Source: Melitaea cinxia
Taxonomy: Eukaryota > Arthropoda > Insecta > Lepidoptera > Nymphalidae
Length of the DNA: 64,000 bases
Direction: 5' to 3'
NCBI RefSeq assembly: GCF_905220565.1
Contig: NC_059415.1
Location: 501,001-565,000 of the forward strand
Below are positions 13,695-26,500 of this stretch, piece after piece. Below the pieces are notes generated by a model. It searched no databases, was not told the origin of the DNA, and was given only the letters and a program-made list of their open reading frames with translations. The first letter of the stretch is position 1; the number at the start of each line of letters is the position of its first letter. A program made the translations under genes and the position numbers.

Positions 13695-13872
13695 TTAATT
13701 CGTAACATTTTACTGCTTATCACAAACCTAAATATAAGTTTTTCTCTAACGACCATGATATTGTGGTGATGTGGTGATTCTTTCACTGTTAGAACATTTT
13801 CACTTTGGAATGACTTACCTGTATATTTCTGATGTGCTTTTTGTAGGTAAACTATTATTAAAAAGAATAATT
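13695..13872. repeat. 178-bp direct repeat, left copy
   Basis: TTAATTCGTAACATTTTACT to AAAAAGAATAATT; repeated at an offset of exactly 259 bp at 13954-14131 with hardly any change and no indel. Confidence 0.9.
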
Positions 13873-13953
13873 AATAATAATAATTTTTCAATTCGAACCA
13901 CTAGTTCCTGAGATTAGCGCGTTTAAACAAACAAACAAACAAACTTACTTAAC

Positions 13954-14131
13954 TTAATTCGTAACATTTTACTGCTTATCACAAACCTAAATATAAGTTT
14001 TTCTCTAACGACCATGATATTGTGGTGATGTGGTGATTCTTTCACTGTTAGAACATTTTCACTTTGGAATGACTTACCTGTATATTTCTGATGTGCTTTT
14101 TGTAGGTAAACTATTATTAAAAAGAATAATT
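13954..14131. repeat. 178-bp direct repeat, right copy
   Basis: Partner of 13695-13872. The 81 bp between them include AAACAAACAAACAAACAAAC. Confidence 0.9.
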
Positions 14132-14261
14132 CAAAATTTTTACACACCGGTATTTTTTTTTCTTTACCTACTGATAGCTTTCTTGCTTTTTAGTTGACGC
14201 TTGATTATATTGTCAAGTTTGACATTTTAATAGACAACACTATTATGATCAGATTTCTTAC

Positions 14262-14468
14262 AGACTAGCTGCCCGGTCAAACTTTTTTTCGTCAATAATT
14301 AATAGTAAAAATTAAATTTGTCCACGCAATTTTTTTGTCTTTAACTTTTTTTGTATTAAAACCTTCCGTGGGCCTTAAGGAACATATAAAAAAATAAATT
14401 AGCCGAATTGGTCGAGCCATTCTCGAGTGTATGGGCTTAGTAATATTCAATTTTATTTATATAGATTT
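14262..14468 (-). mobile_element. short dispersed element starting AGACTAGCTGCCCGGTCAAA
   Basis: Reverse-orientation relative of 51082-51252, with AGCCGAATTGGTCGAGCCAT and a TTATTTATATAGATTTA end. Confidence 0.5.
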
Positions 14469-14934
14469 ATATTATTGACCAGTCAATTGGCCCAGTTTGC
14501 AGTGACCATGTATCCTGCTCCTGGTATTGATTCCATACCTAAGCTGACTCTAGGTGTAATATGACACCTAGGTAACTTTCGATAGTAGTCGAGTCCACAT
14601 TTCCACTGTTCCTCCTACGTCGACTTTTGAAAGTAAACTCATTTATTGGGGGCTAATATTTAAAACAGGGACCAACTTAAAATTACATTTTAGGAACTTT
14701 CATTTTATTTTACAGTATACTTGGTTTGAAAGGAGGAATTGCTTTCAATATTAAATTTTTAATCTTTTATGTCAACCTAAAGAGCTTCCGTAATTACGGT
14801 AATTTTAGTTTAATGTAGTAAATATGTATGTATGTATGTGTGTGAGTTCTACAATGTTAGGTTTTTAAAAAAGATTGGTTGAAAGGGGATACAAATAGTA
14901 CCCATATAGTAACCATTCTATAAATATTTACTAT

Positions 14935-15062
14935 AAATTTATTGTAACTTGTACATCTACGTTGACACTAGACCATTTCCTCTACCACAAGTATGCCTGG
15001 AAGAGATCGTTTTAATTTTTGTACCTCATGATATTTTAGTATATTTCTGTATTGTAATATTT
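14935..15062 (+). mobile_element. LINE 3' UTR fragment
   Basis: CTTGTACATCTACGTTGACA then TGCCTGGAAGAGATCG parallels the 53440-53500 stretch; the second arm of the hairpin is lost. Confidence 0.5.
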
Positions 15063-16500
15063 TTTATTTTTGAAGTAAACCTTCTTTAGGCGTATGAGGG
15101 TAACATTTTTACGGATGAAACGGCAACGTTTTTGTCGATGGCGTTGGAACAGGAATCTAAAGCTTGTCTGCCAAATAATTTTCACTTCTGACATGCGTAC
15201 TTTGTACGCACGCACTTTTTTATATGCTGCAATGTATATTATAATTACTATAATATATATGGGATCAGTAAATAATAGTCACATAATAATGTCTCGTCTA
15301 ATTTATTATCTACTTCGACAATATTGCAAGCTTCACAACACTACAGCTCACTACTCTACCTGTGTCGTTACATTATGTTTACTAGTAATTATTGTTAATA
15401 TGATCATATTTGAGGGTTTCGTCATTCATGGGATTTTATATACATTTACAAACAATTTTAATAATATAAACAAATTTTTTCAATGATTTTTGTTTTTTTT
15501 TTTTTGTCTCGTACGTTTGATTTTTTTTTACAAAATTATATGATAACTAATAATGAACAAATAATTAAAAATTACGTCTTGTTATCGTTCGTTTATGTTT
15601 TCGACCGACTACGAGTTTTTTTCCGGTCCAGTGCAAAATTGGCGGACACTTTTAAGATCGTTAATTAGTCACAATGCTATATCAACTTTTTCACCCACTC
15701 TAACTTCCTCTCCTGATATTTCGAACTCCTCCCTAAGTAATCACCCCCCTTTTGAGACTTTTAAGTGGAATATCCTTACACAAATATTACTCATAATTAC
15801 TATCAAGACTGTGAAATCTTTCTTGAAAAGGGTGGTCTTTGTCCAGTAATATGATATAAGTATTTTCAGTTTAGTTTAATTCGGCTCATAAAGTCCACAA
15901 AATCCTCGTATGAATGAATGTCTGTCTCACACGTGATATATGTAAGTATCAATATTTTTTTTTATTTACAGTAAATCGAAAAAGTAAAATTACAAATTAA
16001 ATATAAGAATAATTAATCCTAACTCTATATTACAAGAAACAATTATTAAAATCTAACTATTCTTATTACATTACTGTTATTCTATACAATATATACATAA
16101 GAACTTGTTTATAAACTTACATAATTTTTACATATATAACACGCAGTTCTTAGAACTAAAATTTAATTGTTAAAGTTTATTATAATTATATTTACAATAC
16201 GCTTAATATTAATAATTAAATTGAGATCAGGGGAGATCGAACTGAGCGCTTCCAACACATCGAAAGGTAAGGCACAGCTGTATTATACAATACGGAAAAA
16301 GAATCTGAAGAGTTATCAGGGTAATGATAAAGTTTCAGATATAACAAATGTTTACCAATAAACGAAAAATCAAAACAAAAATATGAAGTTATTTTTTTTA
16401 TTGACAACATCGTAGGACATCTAATTTCAAGTGTATTTCCAAAAAAGATTGTGAAAATGTCAAATTTACAAATAAGGTAATTTAAATTCTTAAATAAGAA
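15063..16500. other. no gene recognised
   Basis: AT-rich. The 130-codon frame at 15094-15486 is rich in Ile, Tyr and Leu from AT content and shows no domain. 15955-16200 looks like a degraded LINE 3' end. Confidence 0.4.
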
Positions 16501-16558
16501 CCAGGACCGCATAAAAGGCTTTCTTTAAGAAAGGTTTTTTTATGGACGATCTTTCTTC

Positions 16559-17365
16559 TGCAGCGGCCGCAGTTATAAGTTTCCACGTATTGAAGTACCA
16601 GGGGCGCATAGGTTCATAGCGGGCACATGTTACTACGATGTCGTAATAACAATATTTTTAAGTACAATCAGAAGAAAAATAAAGTTACCTCAGACTTGGC
16701 TCCGGCCTTTTGATATATCAGAACGAAACTTACAAATTCAAACTAGGCTGTATGGATTATAGTCCTTTGCCTTTCCCTATTGGGGATAAATTTTAAAACA
16801 AAAACAATATTTTTAAGTACAGTAAATAAGAAAATCTGCAGTTTTCTAGTCATGCAGCGGCCGCAATCTTGTAAGTTTCCACGTTTTATTTATTAAAAAA
16901 AATACAATTTATGTGATAAACAGTGCAGCAAAAACAATTGACAGCTTAACAGTGAGTAAGAAGTACTAGGGGCGCATCGGTTCATAGCAGGTGTATTTTA
17001 CTATGATTTGACAATAACAAATTTTAAAGTAAGGTAGTGCACTGCGTTGAAGTACTAGGGGTGCATCGGTTCATAGCAGGTATATTTTACTATAATTTGA
17101 CAATAACAAATGTTAAACATACAAATGTAGTGCTATAATTGATTGCGCGGCGGCTGCGGTCTTAGAAGCTTTCACAAGTTGAAGTACCATAAGTTCAGGT
17201 CACAAAAGATTATAGAACCAAGAAAGTGTCAATCAACGCAGAACTTAGCATATCACACATGCGGCTGCAGTTCTCCAGCCTTGCAGCGGCCGCAGTGTTA
17301 AAAGTTTTCACGTGTTGAAGTACCAGGGGCGCATGGGTTCACAGGCGGGTCCTTGTTACGTGTGC
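16559..17365. repeat. degenerate tandem repeats derived from the hbn stop-codon region
   Basis: Units of roughly 80 bp run TGCAGCGGCCGCAG, then a TTTCCACGT-like stretch, then TTGAAGTACCAGGGGCGCAT, then GGTTCA and a GTTAC segment. Clear copies or part copies are at 16559-16640, 16857-16881 plus 16960-17036, 17048-17120, 17140-17190 and 17282-17365. The last includes the hbn TAA stop. The second unit is split by a LINE-like insertion (16882-16958). Copies differ by many substitutions, so the array is old. Confidence 0.7.
16882..16958 (-). mobile_element. short LINE-like 3' fragment inserted in the 3' repeat array
   Basis: It starts with a TTTTATTTATT tract and shares ATGTGATAAACAGTGCAGCA with the insertion at 38616-39005. 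Sister repeat units lack it, which gives the empty site. Confidence 0.5.
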
Positions 17366-17506
17366 ACCCTGCTGTAGCGGTCGTGGAGGCGGAGCTCCGC
17401 GGGGTGCGGCGGGGTGGGGAGGGGCGCGGCGCGCGGCGAGCGCGGGGGGGAGGGGGTGCGCACGGCGGGGGACAGCGGCGCGGGCGGCGGCAGCGCCAGC
17501 ACGTAC
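17356..17506 (-). CDS. hbn: hbn coding exon 6 (Pro-rich C-terminus, stop)
   Basis: The acceptor TTCGTCCCCAG ends at 17507. The first base completes Arg204, then the frame reads YVLALPPPAPLSPAVRTPSP, PRSPRAAPLPTPPHPAELRL and HDRYSRVHT, with TAA at 17358-17356. Very GC-rich DNA gives long frames in all phases here; only this frame joins in phase with exon 5 and ends at a stop inside the GC-rich block. The first TTTATT (AATAAA in gene sense) beyond the stop is near 16885, but it lies in inserted repeat DNA, so the 3' end of the transcript is uncertain. Confidence 0.82.
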
Positions 17507-20500
17507 CTGGGGACGAACAAATGGATTTACAGTTAATCTTAAACATAAGATCGGTTGATTCAACCTGTAACTTAACGCTAATTTCCATTGAAGTAGGGCA
17601 ATATCCTGCTCAAAATGTGGAGCGGCCCGAAAGGAAAAGCAGCTGAACCTTATGGGAAATGATAGTTAACTATTATTACTGTCAAACGGTGTTGTGTCCT
17701 GTGGCAGGTAAGTTTATAAACTCCTGTGGAAGGTCGGGAGTATTGTATTGTATTTTATTGGGCTCGATTTTCCGCATTTAGACGCAAAGGTGGTCCATTA
17801 TGCGTGAAAAGTGGGCTGACTAGTTCAGCCAGCCCAGCTCCTTCCAGAAGCTCAGAAGCCTCCTGGGGCGTTCACAGGATTCTCGGAGCGTCCTTATTTC
17901 GAAGGTCGGGAGTAGAGTCACTACTACTATTCAGTCACTACTACTATTCAGTCACTACTACTATACAGTCACTACTAGTCACTACTACTATACAGTCACT
18001 ACTAGTCACTACTTGTCACTACTACTATTCAGTCACTACTAGTCACTACTACTATTCAGTCACTACTAGTCACTACTACGATACAGTCACTACTATTCAC
18101 TACTACATATGGCTGGCACATGTAAGGCGGAAGTTGATAGGAGTGGACTCTGCTGGCGCTGTGGGCGGGCGGACCACCAGTCGAAGACTTGTACTAACCC
18201 ACCGAGCTGTCATCTCTGTGCTGCGGTAGGAGACGGGCGCTCAACAGATCACATGATGGGCTCTGGACGTTGTGCGTCGTATCGTGAGGTATTAAAAAAG
18301 AAAAATGGCTAAGGTGTTGCAGATTAATTTACAACGATGCAGACTGGCTCTTGATCTGCTTCTGGCGCGGGATTGTGAGTTTCGAGCGGATATTGTTCTG
18401 GTTTCAGAACAATACCACGGTGTATCTGGACCAAATTGGTTATGTGACCCCTCGGGGACGGCAGCTATCTGGATTCCGGAGCTAGAGCGTTTTTCAACCA
18501 AAGACAACGGCTCGAGAGACGGCATTGTATGGGTGGTTACGCCAGTGGCAACCTTTGTGTCATGTTATTTCACCCCCAACGAGCCTATCACTGATTTCCG
18601 AAAGAGAGTTGATGATCTCGAACGAGTCGTCCGTCACCTTGAGGGAGAAATCGTGATAGGTGGTGACTTCAATGCAAAATCGGTTGCATGGGGCATGGAT
18701 TACAGTGATACTCGAGGAAATGAACTCCTGGACATGATGGCGGGTCTTGATCTTGTCATTGTTAATAGGGGAAATGTTCCTACTTTCCGGAGATATGGTG
18801 TACGTGGGTCAATTTTAGATCTTACTTTCGCTACTCAACGGATTGCTGGAATGATCTCGGATTGGGCTGTTCTGGAAGAGTATACAGCAAGCGATCATCA
18901 ATACATTTCCTATTTGGTCCATAATCAGAAGGGGAAATCCTCGATTGTGCCGGAGCGTCGAGTGAAGCGGAATGGATGGAGAATATCAAAAATGGACGAA
19001 GGTGCTTTCCAACAAGCAGTCTCTGACAGGATCAAGACCTATCCAGAGCTACCCACAGAGTCGCGGGAGGAGGTAGAGAAATACGTCGGTCGATCAATGG
19101 ATGTTATCGTTGCAGGGTGCGATGCTGCGATGCCCCGCCGTTCCACATGCCCACACAGGAAGCCAGTTTACTGGTGGACCGCTGAAATCGCGCTGATTAG
19201 GACTGAGTGCTTGCGTCTTCGGAGGCAAGCTCAGAGATCGCGAAGACGAGGTACTGGTCAGCAGAAGAACGACCTGTACAAAGCGGCGAAAAAGCGACTC
19301 GTCATTGCTATAAAGGAGAGCAAGGGGAGGTGCTGGAAGGCAATTTGCAAAGAAGTGGATGACGACCTGTGGGGAAATGGCTACCGTATCGTCACTCAAA
19401 AATTTATAGGTCGCAGACCCGTAGCACCCATGGAACCCCAGGCGATGAAGGAAATAGTCGAAGCTCTATTTCCTGACCGCGATGACTCGGTTTACGTTCA
19501 GACTGTGATACCTGATGACGAGTGCCCACCTTTTTCAGCAGTGGAGTTGCGGGAGGTGGTTAGGTGCCTTAAGGGAGGTAAGGCCCCGGGTCCAGACGGT
19601 GTTCCCGTTGAAGCATATAAGGTTCTTATGAAGCGGCATGAAAAATTGCTTCTTGATACCTACAACGCCTGCATCACGGCTGGGGTCTTCCCGAAAAGAT
19701 GGAAGCTGCAGCGATTAGTCTTATTGGACAAAGGAAAAGGTTCTCCCTACACACCTTCATCATATAGACCACTTTGCATGCTTGATGTTGCAGGAAAGAT
19801 TTTTGAGAGCCTCATAAGAAATCGACTGAGGAGGGAAGTGGCTGATGTGGGGGGACTAGCTGAAAACCAGCACGGCTTTCGACCGAATCGCAGCACCATT
19901 GGTGCCATTTCTGAAGCGCTTTCATTCGCCAGACGGGCTTGGACGGGTAACCATCGGACCCGCCCAGTGTGTATAATGATGACGTTCGACGTCAAAAATG
20001 CTTTTAATTCAGCAAGATGGCCAGATATAATGAAAGCGCTTCACAAATTAGGTCTTTCAAATTACCTCATTAGGATCTTAGACGATTATCTACGTGATCG
20101 TTTTTTGATATATGAGACTACGATGGGAGAAATGAGGATGAAGCTGAGAGGGGGAGCGGCTCAGGGTTCGGTCCTAGGACCAGAACTTTGGATCATCCTT
20201 TATGATGCTCTCCTCCGCCTAAAGTTACCAGATGAGGTGATTCTGGTGGGGTTTGCTGACGATGTGGCAGCACTGATACTTGCACGTTCATATGAGACCG
20301 CGCAAAAATTGGCCAGCCTAGTCGCTACGGAAGTAAACGCGTGGTTAAATGAACACGGTATGGCTTTGGCCAAAGCGAAGACTGAGGTGGTAGTACTTAC
20401 AGCTCAGAGGTGGTTTCCGACTCCCTTTCGCGCACTTGTCGTGGATCAGCATATTGAAAGCAGAGGGTCCCTGAAATACCTCGGAGTTACGATCGACTCG

Positions 20501-23500
20501 AAACTTACGTTTAGAGATCAGGTTGTTTATGCTGCCACCAAAGCGGCAAAGGCGGTGGCAAGCCTCTCCCGACTAATGCCAAATATCGGGGGACCAAGAA
20601 GTAGCCGTAGAAAATTGCTTATGAGTGTTTCAAGCTCAATAATGCTCTACGGAGCAGAAGTCTGGTCTGAGGCACTCAAAGTTGAGAAAAACCGTAGACA
20701 ACTTGCATCTGTACAACGTAGAGGAGCGCTAAGGATAGCCTGTGCCTATCGAACGGTTTCTGAGGATGCAGCCCTGGTCATTGCGGGTGTGATTCCAATT
20801 GACCTTTTGGTGTTCGAGAGGAGACGCATTTTTGATACTCGGAGGGATGGCCGCGGACCTTTATTAAATGTTAGGACCCGGGAACGCGAGGAAACGCTGA
20901 ATTTTTGGCAGGAGCGTTGGGACGCCAGTGAAAAGGGAAGGTGGACGTACCGTATTATTAAACGGGTCCGTGACTGGATGCTGCGTAGGCAGGGGGAACT
21001 GGATTACTACTTAACCCAGTTCTTATCAGGACATGGACAGTTTAACGAGTACTTGCATCGTATGGGGATCCGAAGCGATCCATACTGTCAGTACTGTCCG
21101 GAACACATAGATTCCGCCGAGCACACCTTCTTTGACTGTCGCCGCTGGTCTGAAATGCGGCTACGTTATCAGAATGAGAAGGAAATGCCTGATAGGGCAG
21201 AAGGAGTCATTCCATGGATGATGGCGACGAGTGACAATTGGCAAAGAATGTCGGAGTATGTGAGAGTGGTCCTGCAGGAGAAGAAAAAAGAGGAGAAATA
21301 GGAATCGGGGGACATGCCGTTATAAAACCGGCAGGGTGGAGTACCAAACACCTCGAAGTAATGCTAACGCGGTTCCGGGGTGTTGGTTACTAAAGCAAGA
21401 GAGGAGGGTTTTAGTGGGTAAAAATCCTACACTACCTACCAACAATAGCCAAAAGGTGTCTTTTGAAGATTTACCTCCTCTCTTTATAAAAAAAAAAAAA
21501 AAAAAAAAATTCACTACTACTATTCAGTCACTACTAGTCACTACTACTATACAGTCACTACTAGTCACTACTAGTCACTACTACTATTCTTTGACTGGAT
21601 AAATTATTGATGTTATCATTTTATTACTTGTCGATGTAAATTGCAGTCCATTTTTTTTTTTTTGATAACAATTATTTAACAAATGTAATGATAGTTGTTA
21701 TGAATTCATTCTACTGCCGATACACTATTACTACAGCGATTTTTCATATAGTCAGAGCCTTGTGTCATCCCTAATTTGGTAATAACTTAACGTACGTATT
21801 TCTACTTTCGCTGATTATGTTCACTGATGTTATTTTCTGTTTAATCCCAATACAGAATGTATTTTTCGAAAATTTCTTTTAAATGCCCAAAGATTCGGCA
21901 ATATCATCTTTAAACTGTTTTTATAATTTACTAGCTGATCGATGTCTTAATCCCCCTCCCTGCCTTATAACAACTAGTTGTTGGCCGATTCTCAGACCTA
22001 CCCGATATGCACACAAAATTTTATAAAATTGGTCCAGCCGTTTCGGAGGAGTATTGTAACAAACATTGCGACACGAGAATTTTATATATAAGAATATACT
22101 GTTAAAATCTAGCACTGGCACCATTATATCACCATTCTACCACCGAACCGCAAGGCATCGCTCGGGTGTGCACCGCTACGTGGTTGAAATCCCACGATCT
22201 CGCACTAAGCGTTTTGCTTCCTCTTTCTTAATACGCACCGCAAAAATCTGGAATGCCCTTCCGGCTTCCGTTTTTTCCAAATAATTATAACTTGGGTATC
22301 TTCAAATCAAGAGTGAATAGGCATCTTCTAGACAAGCGCGCACTATCTTAGGCTGCATCTTCACTTACCATCAGGTGAGATCGCGGTCAAGCGCTAGTCT
22401 ATATATTAAAAAAAAACCTGGCAGGTTAGGATTACGTAAACCCACTTCCAAATTAGCATACACTAAGAACAGAAATATAAACTCTATAACAACAAACCTA
22501 AAGACATGTAGCTCACCTGTGCAACAAAGCTCTGAACGCGGCAGCGGGAGGCGCGTCAGACCACAGCGGCGCTCCGAGACCCAGCCACCACTCCCCAGCG
22601 CCCACACCCACATTTCCCACGCCCACTCCCATAGCTGGTCCCCATTCTGCTACACCTGTGTAAAATGAATATTTTTTGTCACACAAACAATTAATGATAA
22701 GTAACAATAATCAACAACCCGCCTGCCCAGCGTGGTGACTATGGGCAAAACACATGGGTTCACGCCATTTTTGGCGCGAACTTGTGGAGTTCTTTGTCCA
22801 GCAGTAGACTGCGATAGGCTGAAGTGAAGTGTGAACTATAATCAATGGCCAACAATCGTACGGATCGCCCGAGGGTTCGGGGTTACATATGAAAAACTTT
22901 TTAGTCGTCAAACCAGGGATGTAACTTACCTGTACGAACGACGGTAAGTTAGTCTACAGCTACGTCCAGCAGGTGATAACGAGCGATTGTTTGATAACAA
23001 ACTGATTTAAACACAATAAAAGCCTTGTTCACTTTACACCCGGCCATGATATCATAATTCAGTTGAAAAAATGCGTTTTTGTTCCCTTTTACAAGTATGA
23101 AATTAATTGTTAAGAATAAAAACTATTAAAAAATCCGAAACTGAAATGACAATTTTATTCGGATGTAACGGATAACATTAATGTGTCTCGGATATAATAT
23201 ATAATAATTTCTTTATTTCAGGTAACAATTGACCCATAAAACAATTCTTCTTAAGCAATTATTATAACACAAATACAACTAGAAAATTTTATGAATGTCA
23301 CGAAAGTTTGTAAAATACAATAATGCAAAAATAAAATCACAATAATAATAAATAATACCAAATACAAATAAATAATTTTAAAAATAATTTCATTATATTA
23401 AAATTAACAACTAATTACAACAACACAATGTCAAATATGAATTTAAAATTTTTTATTATTTTTGTTTCCACGCGGACATGATTTATACCAAAACTATCTG

Positions 23501-26500
23501 TAAATATTTAGTTCTTAAGTTGTGAATTGTAAATATGTATAATATTTTGTTTATTTTAATTAAAATAAATGCGAATTAAAAACAATGGTACCTAAGCTTA
23601 AAAAAAAAGTGTAAAAACAATGTCTCATTGTTACAAGCGATGATAACGTTTTCATTTTTTTTTTTTACTCAGTTGTTAAATTTTAGACTTCGTTTGTTGC
23701 CAGCATCGCAGCTTTTGATGCCCACTCACGACAAATGTATAAGCCACACATGTTTAGTGTTTTTCTTTTGTATTTGTGTAATACTAAACTAACGTTTCAA
23801 AATATAATTGTGTTTGCTCGCAAACGAAAAAAAAAAACCGACTTCAATTACATCGACGAGTAATACAACGTAGATCGACGAAAAAATAGTCAAGTAACTG
23901 CGCGTTATCAAAGATTACTCAAAAAGTAGTTATCAGATCTCAATAAAATTTATATGTGACCACATGACAAACATCAGCTTTTGATTAAATTAAAAATTAT
24001 TAAAATCGGTACACCCAGTAAAAAGTTATTGCGGATTTTCAAGAAGTTCCCTCGATTTCTCTGGGATTCCATCATCAGATCCTGGTTTCCTTATCATGGT
24101 ACCAAACTAAGGATATCCCCTTTCCAACAAAAAAAGAATTATCAAAATCAGTACATCCAGTAGAAAGTTATGCGGTATAATACAACGTAGGTTAAAGAAA
24201 AAGGCGTCAAGTAAAAACGCATTATTAGATATAACTCGAAAAGTAGTTGTTAGATCTCAAATAAATTTAAATGGGACCAATTGGCACACACCACCTTTCG
24301 ATTAAAACAAAATTTGTCGAAATCGGTCCACCCAGTCAAAAGTTCTGATGTAACATACATAAAAAAAAAAAAAAAAAAAAAATACAGTCGAATTGAGAAC
24401 CTCCTCCTTTTTTGGAAGTCGGTTAAAAAGACCGTTGAATGTTAATTTTTTCTCCTACTATGACTCGTAACGGAATATTTTAAATTCTATGTTTCTTCTA
24501 TATAACGGAGCGTTTCAATGAAATATGTGATAATATTTTATCATTCTTTCTTACTCAAACTATTATTTTTTTTATTTGAAGCGAAACTTATTCAGAATCG
24601 TTGCGATTTCAAACTCGATAAAACGAAAATTCTTCACGATAAAGAAAGGAACACATAAATGTATACGAAGTGCATGAAATAGAATGCAATTCTGCTAAAA
24701 CGCGTGTGCGACGCGTTTTGCATGGCGCTTACAACCTTTATCACGAGACCTTGATCATCGCCGATAGAACAAATCGTCACGGCCTATATTCCTAGGACTT
24801 TTTAGAAATACTTCACCCGTGAACTGCACATATACTTTTTTTAAATTCTATAAATGTATAACGAAATTTTTTTTCAAAACTAATTTAGTGTTAGTTTTAA
24901 GATTATATTTTTCCAAAGATATACATACAAATAAATGCATATCACACTCCCAAGCTCTTTAAATCAAACCCTCAATTCCCAGAGCAAAACAACATTCAGG
25001 GTCACTGTACACTACAAAATCAAAAAATACTTTATTAAAATAGGCTTTACACTTTTGATTGTCTCTCACAAGCCGTAACTATACCACAATAATATGTAAT
25101 TCTACCGTAACAAACATTTACGTCAGCGATAAAGGATGTAAGGGGTACATTTTAAAAATATTTTTCCAACACCCTAATTATAGTGACAAGATATCTGTCG
25201 ACAAATATATCGCTACAATTGTCGATAAAGAGCCGGTTATCAAATAACTCCTTACTATCACCCCCTCCCCTCAAACCCCAACCCCATACCTTGGTATACG
25301 GGCCAACAATTATCACTTGTAACTCATTATCGTGATTGACTGACGAATACGATTATAATTGTAGTAGGTTTGTGTCCATTTCACAAGTCTGTATAAAAAA
25401 TTCGAGCGGATTTGTAACGTTATATAATTAAACAAAACGAGATTTTCGAGGAATACTATACCAACTCAATTAATCACTGATATCTAGAAGAGTAAGAAAT
25501 AATTAGCGATATTATATTACATTATTAAGGGCAATTTACCAGTTGTGGATAACGCTATTTGACGGATGATGATATCCAACAGATAAGAGTTTTTCATGGA
25601 TACGATATTATTCTTCGTCACCATCGAATTCCACTGTGTTTATGAGATATATCTATTCGCAAATATAAACATAAAAATTGTAGTTTATTAATTCATGTGA
25701 AACAGGAACTAATGTCCTATCTACAACCTGCTGTTAAAGTCTATTCGTAACTTATTTGCAGGATAAACTTTTTTCACAAACTGCAATTTCAACAGAATTT
25801 AATATATTAGTAAGAACGTAGTAATATGAACATATAATTATTTTATAAGTACACCTATGCCTGTCTGTATTTACTGGTCATAATATCCTCCGCAACAAGG
25901 TTGCCTGGTAGAAATCGCTTTTTAGCGATAACGCCACCTATTGTACAAAGCTAAAACTAATCTAAAAAACCAATAAATATAGTATTTATCTTTCACTTAA
26001 GTAATCCTAGTTTCCTTTTCAAATTATATCTTTTCGTCCATCGTAAATAAATCCACTTACAAAGGGTTCGAATAAGTAAGAACACAAACAATATTCACAG
26101 CATTTTTACGACAGTAAATGATTCACATATTGATGAACCATTTATTTGTCTGGGGGCGTGCCTCTAGCCTTCGTAGATCAGAAACAGATAGAGGATCGTA
26201 ATGTGATATTGAACTAAGTAATGCGATTATAATTACACTCTGCGTCTCGTTTCCGTTCCAACGATATTATAAATAATTGTTCTGACATTTATCGCGTCCA
26301 AAGTGACAGTAATTATATATTTTATAAATAACATACCGGTATAACGCGGTAAGCGCTAGTTATTTTGGTGAGGTGACGGTTTAGTTTCCGTTTGGACAGT
26401 TTTTATTTTGTGTCATTTGAAAATTGTACATTATGTAAATGAGAATGTATGTGATTTGTTTTTTTTTTTGTATATTTAACGCAATTTCCGTAATATTATT

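Larger units (their letters stand above)
18107..21509 (+). mobile_element. 5'-truncated R1-clade non-LTR retrotransposon inserted in a minisatellite
   Basis: The element starts inside ORF1 (zinc-knuckle end), contains a complete ORF2, then a 186-bp 3' UTR (21302-21487) and 22 A residues (21488-21509). TTCACTACTAC flanks it on both sides (18096-18106 and 21510-21520), a possible 11-bp target-site duplication, though the target is itself repetitive. Gene order, overlapping ORFs, an apurinic-type endonuclease and a C-terminal CCHC place it in the R1 clade, many of whose members are site-specific. It lies in hbn intron 5 in the opposite direction. The intact ORF2 suggests a young insertion that cannot make ORF1 protein. 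Confidence 0.88.

Noticed and set aside
15094..15486. 130-codon plus-strand frame with hydrophobic stretches
   Set aside because: Hydrophobic residues follow from AT-rich codons; no signal, domain or second copy supports it.
17298..17646. Three long overlapping frames over the GC-rich block
   Set aside because: GC-rich DNA lacks stops; only the third minus-strand frame joins hbn exon 5 in phase and ends at a stop.
17915..18106. CRISPR array
   Set aside because: Units are contiguous without unique spacers, and the genome is animal.
17726..18229. 167-codon frame across the minisatellite
   Set aside because: It is read through the tandem array; the repeat units have no stop in this frame.
18109..18312. 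Start codon for a small zinc-knuckle gene
   Set aside because: The Met is the first one after the truncation point of ORF1; the protein is the tail of a retrotransposon protein.
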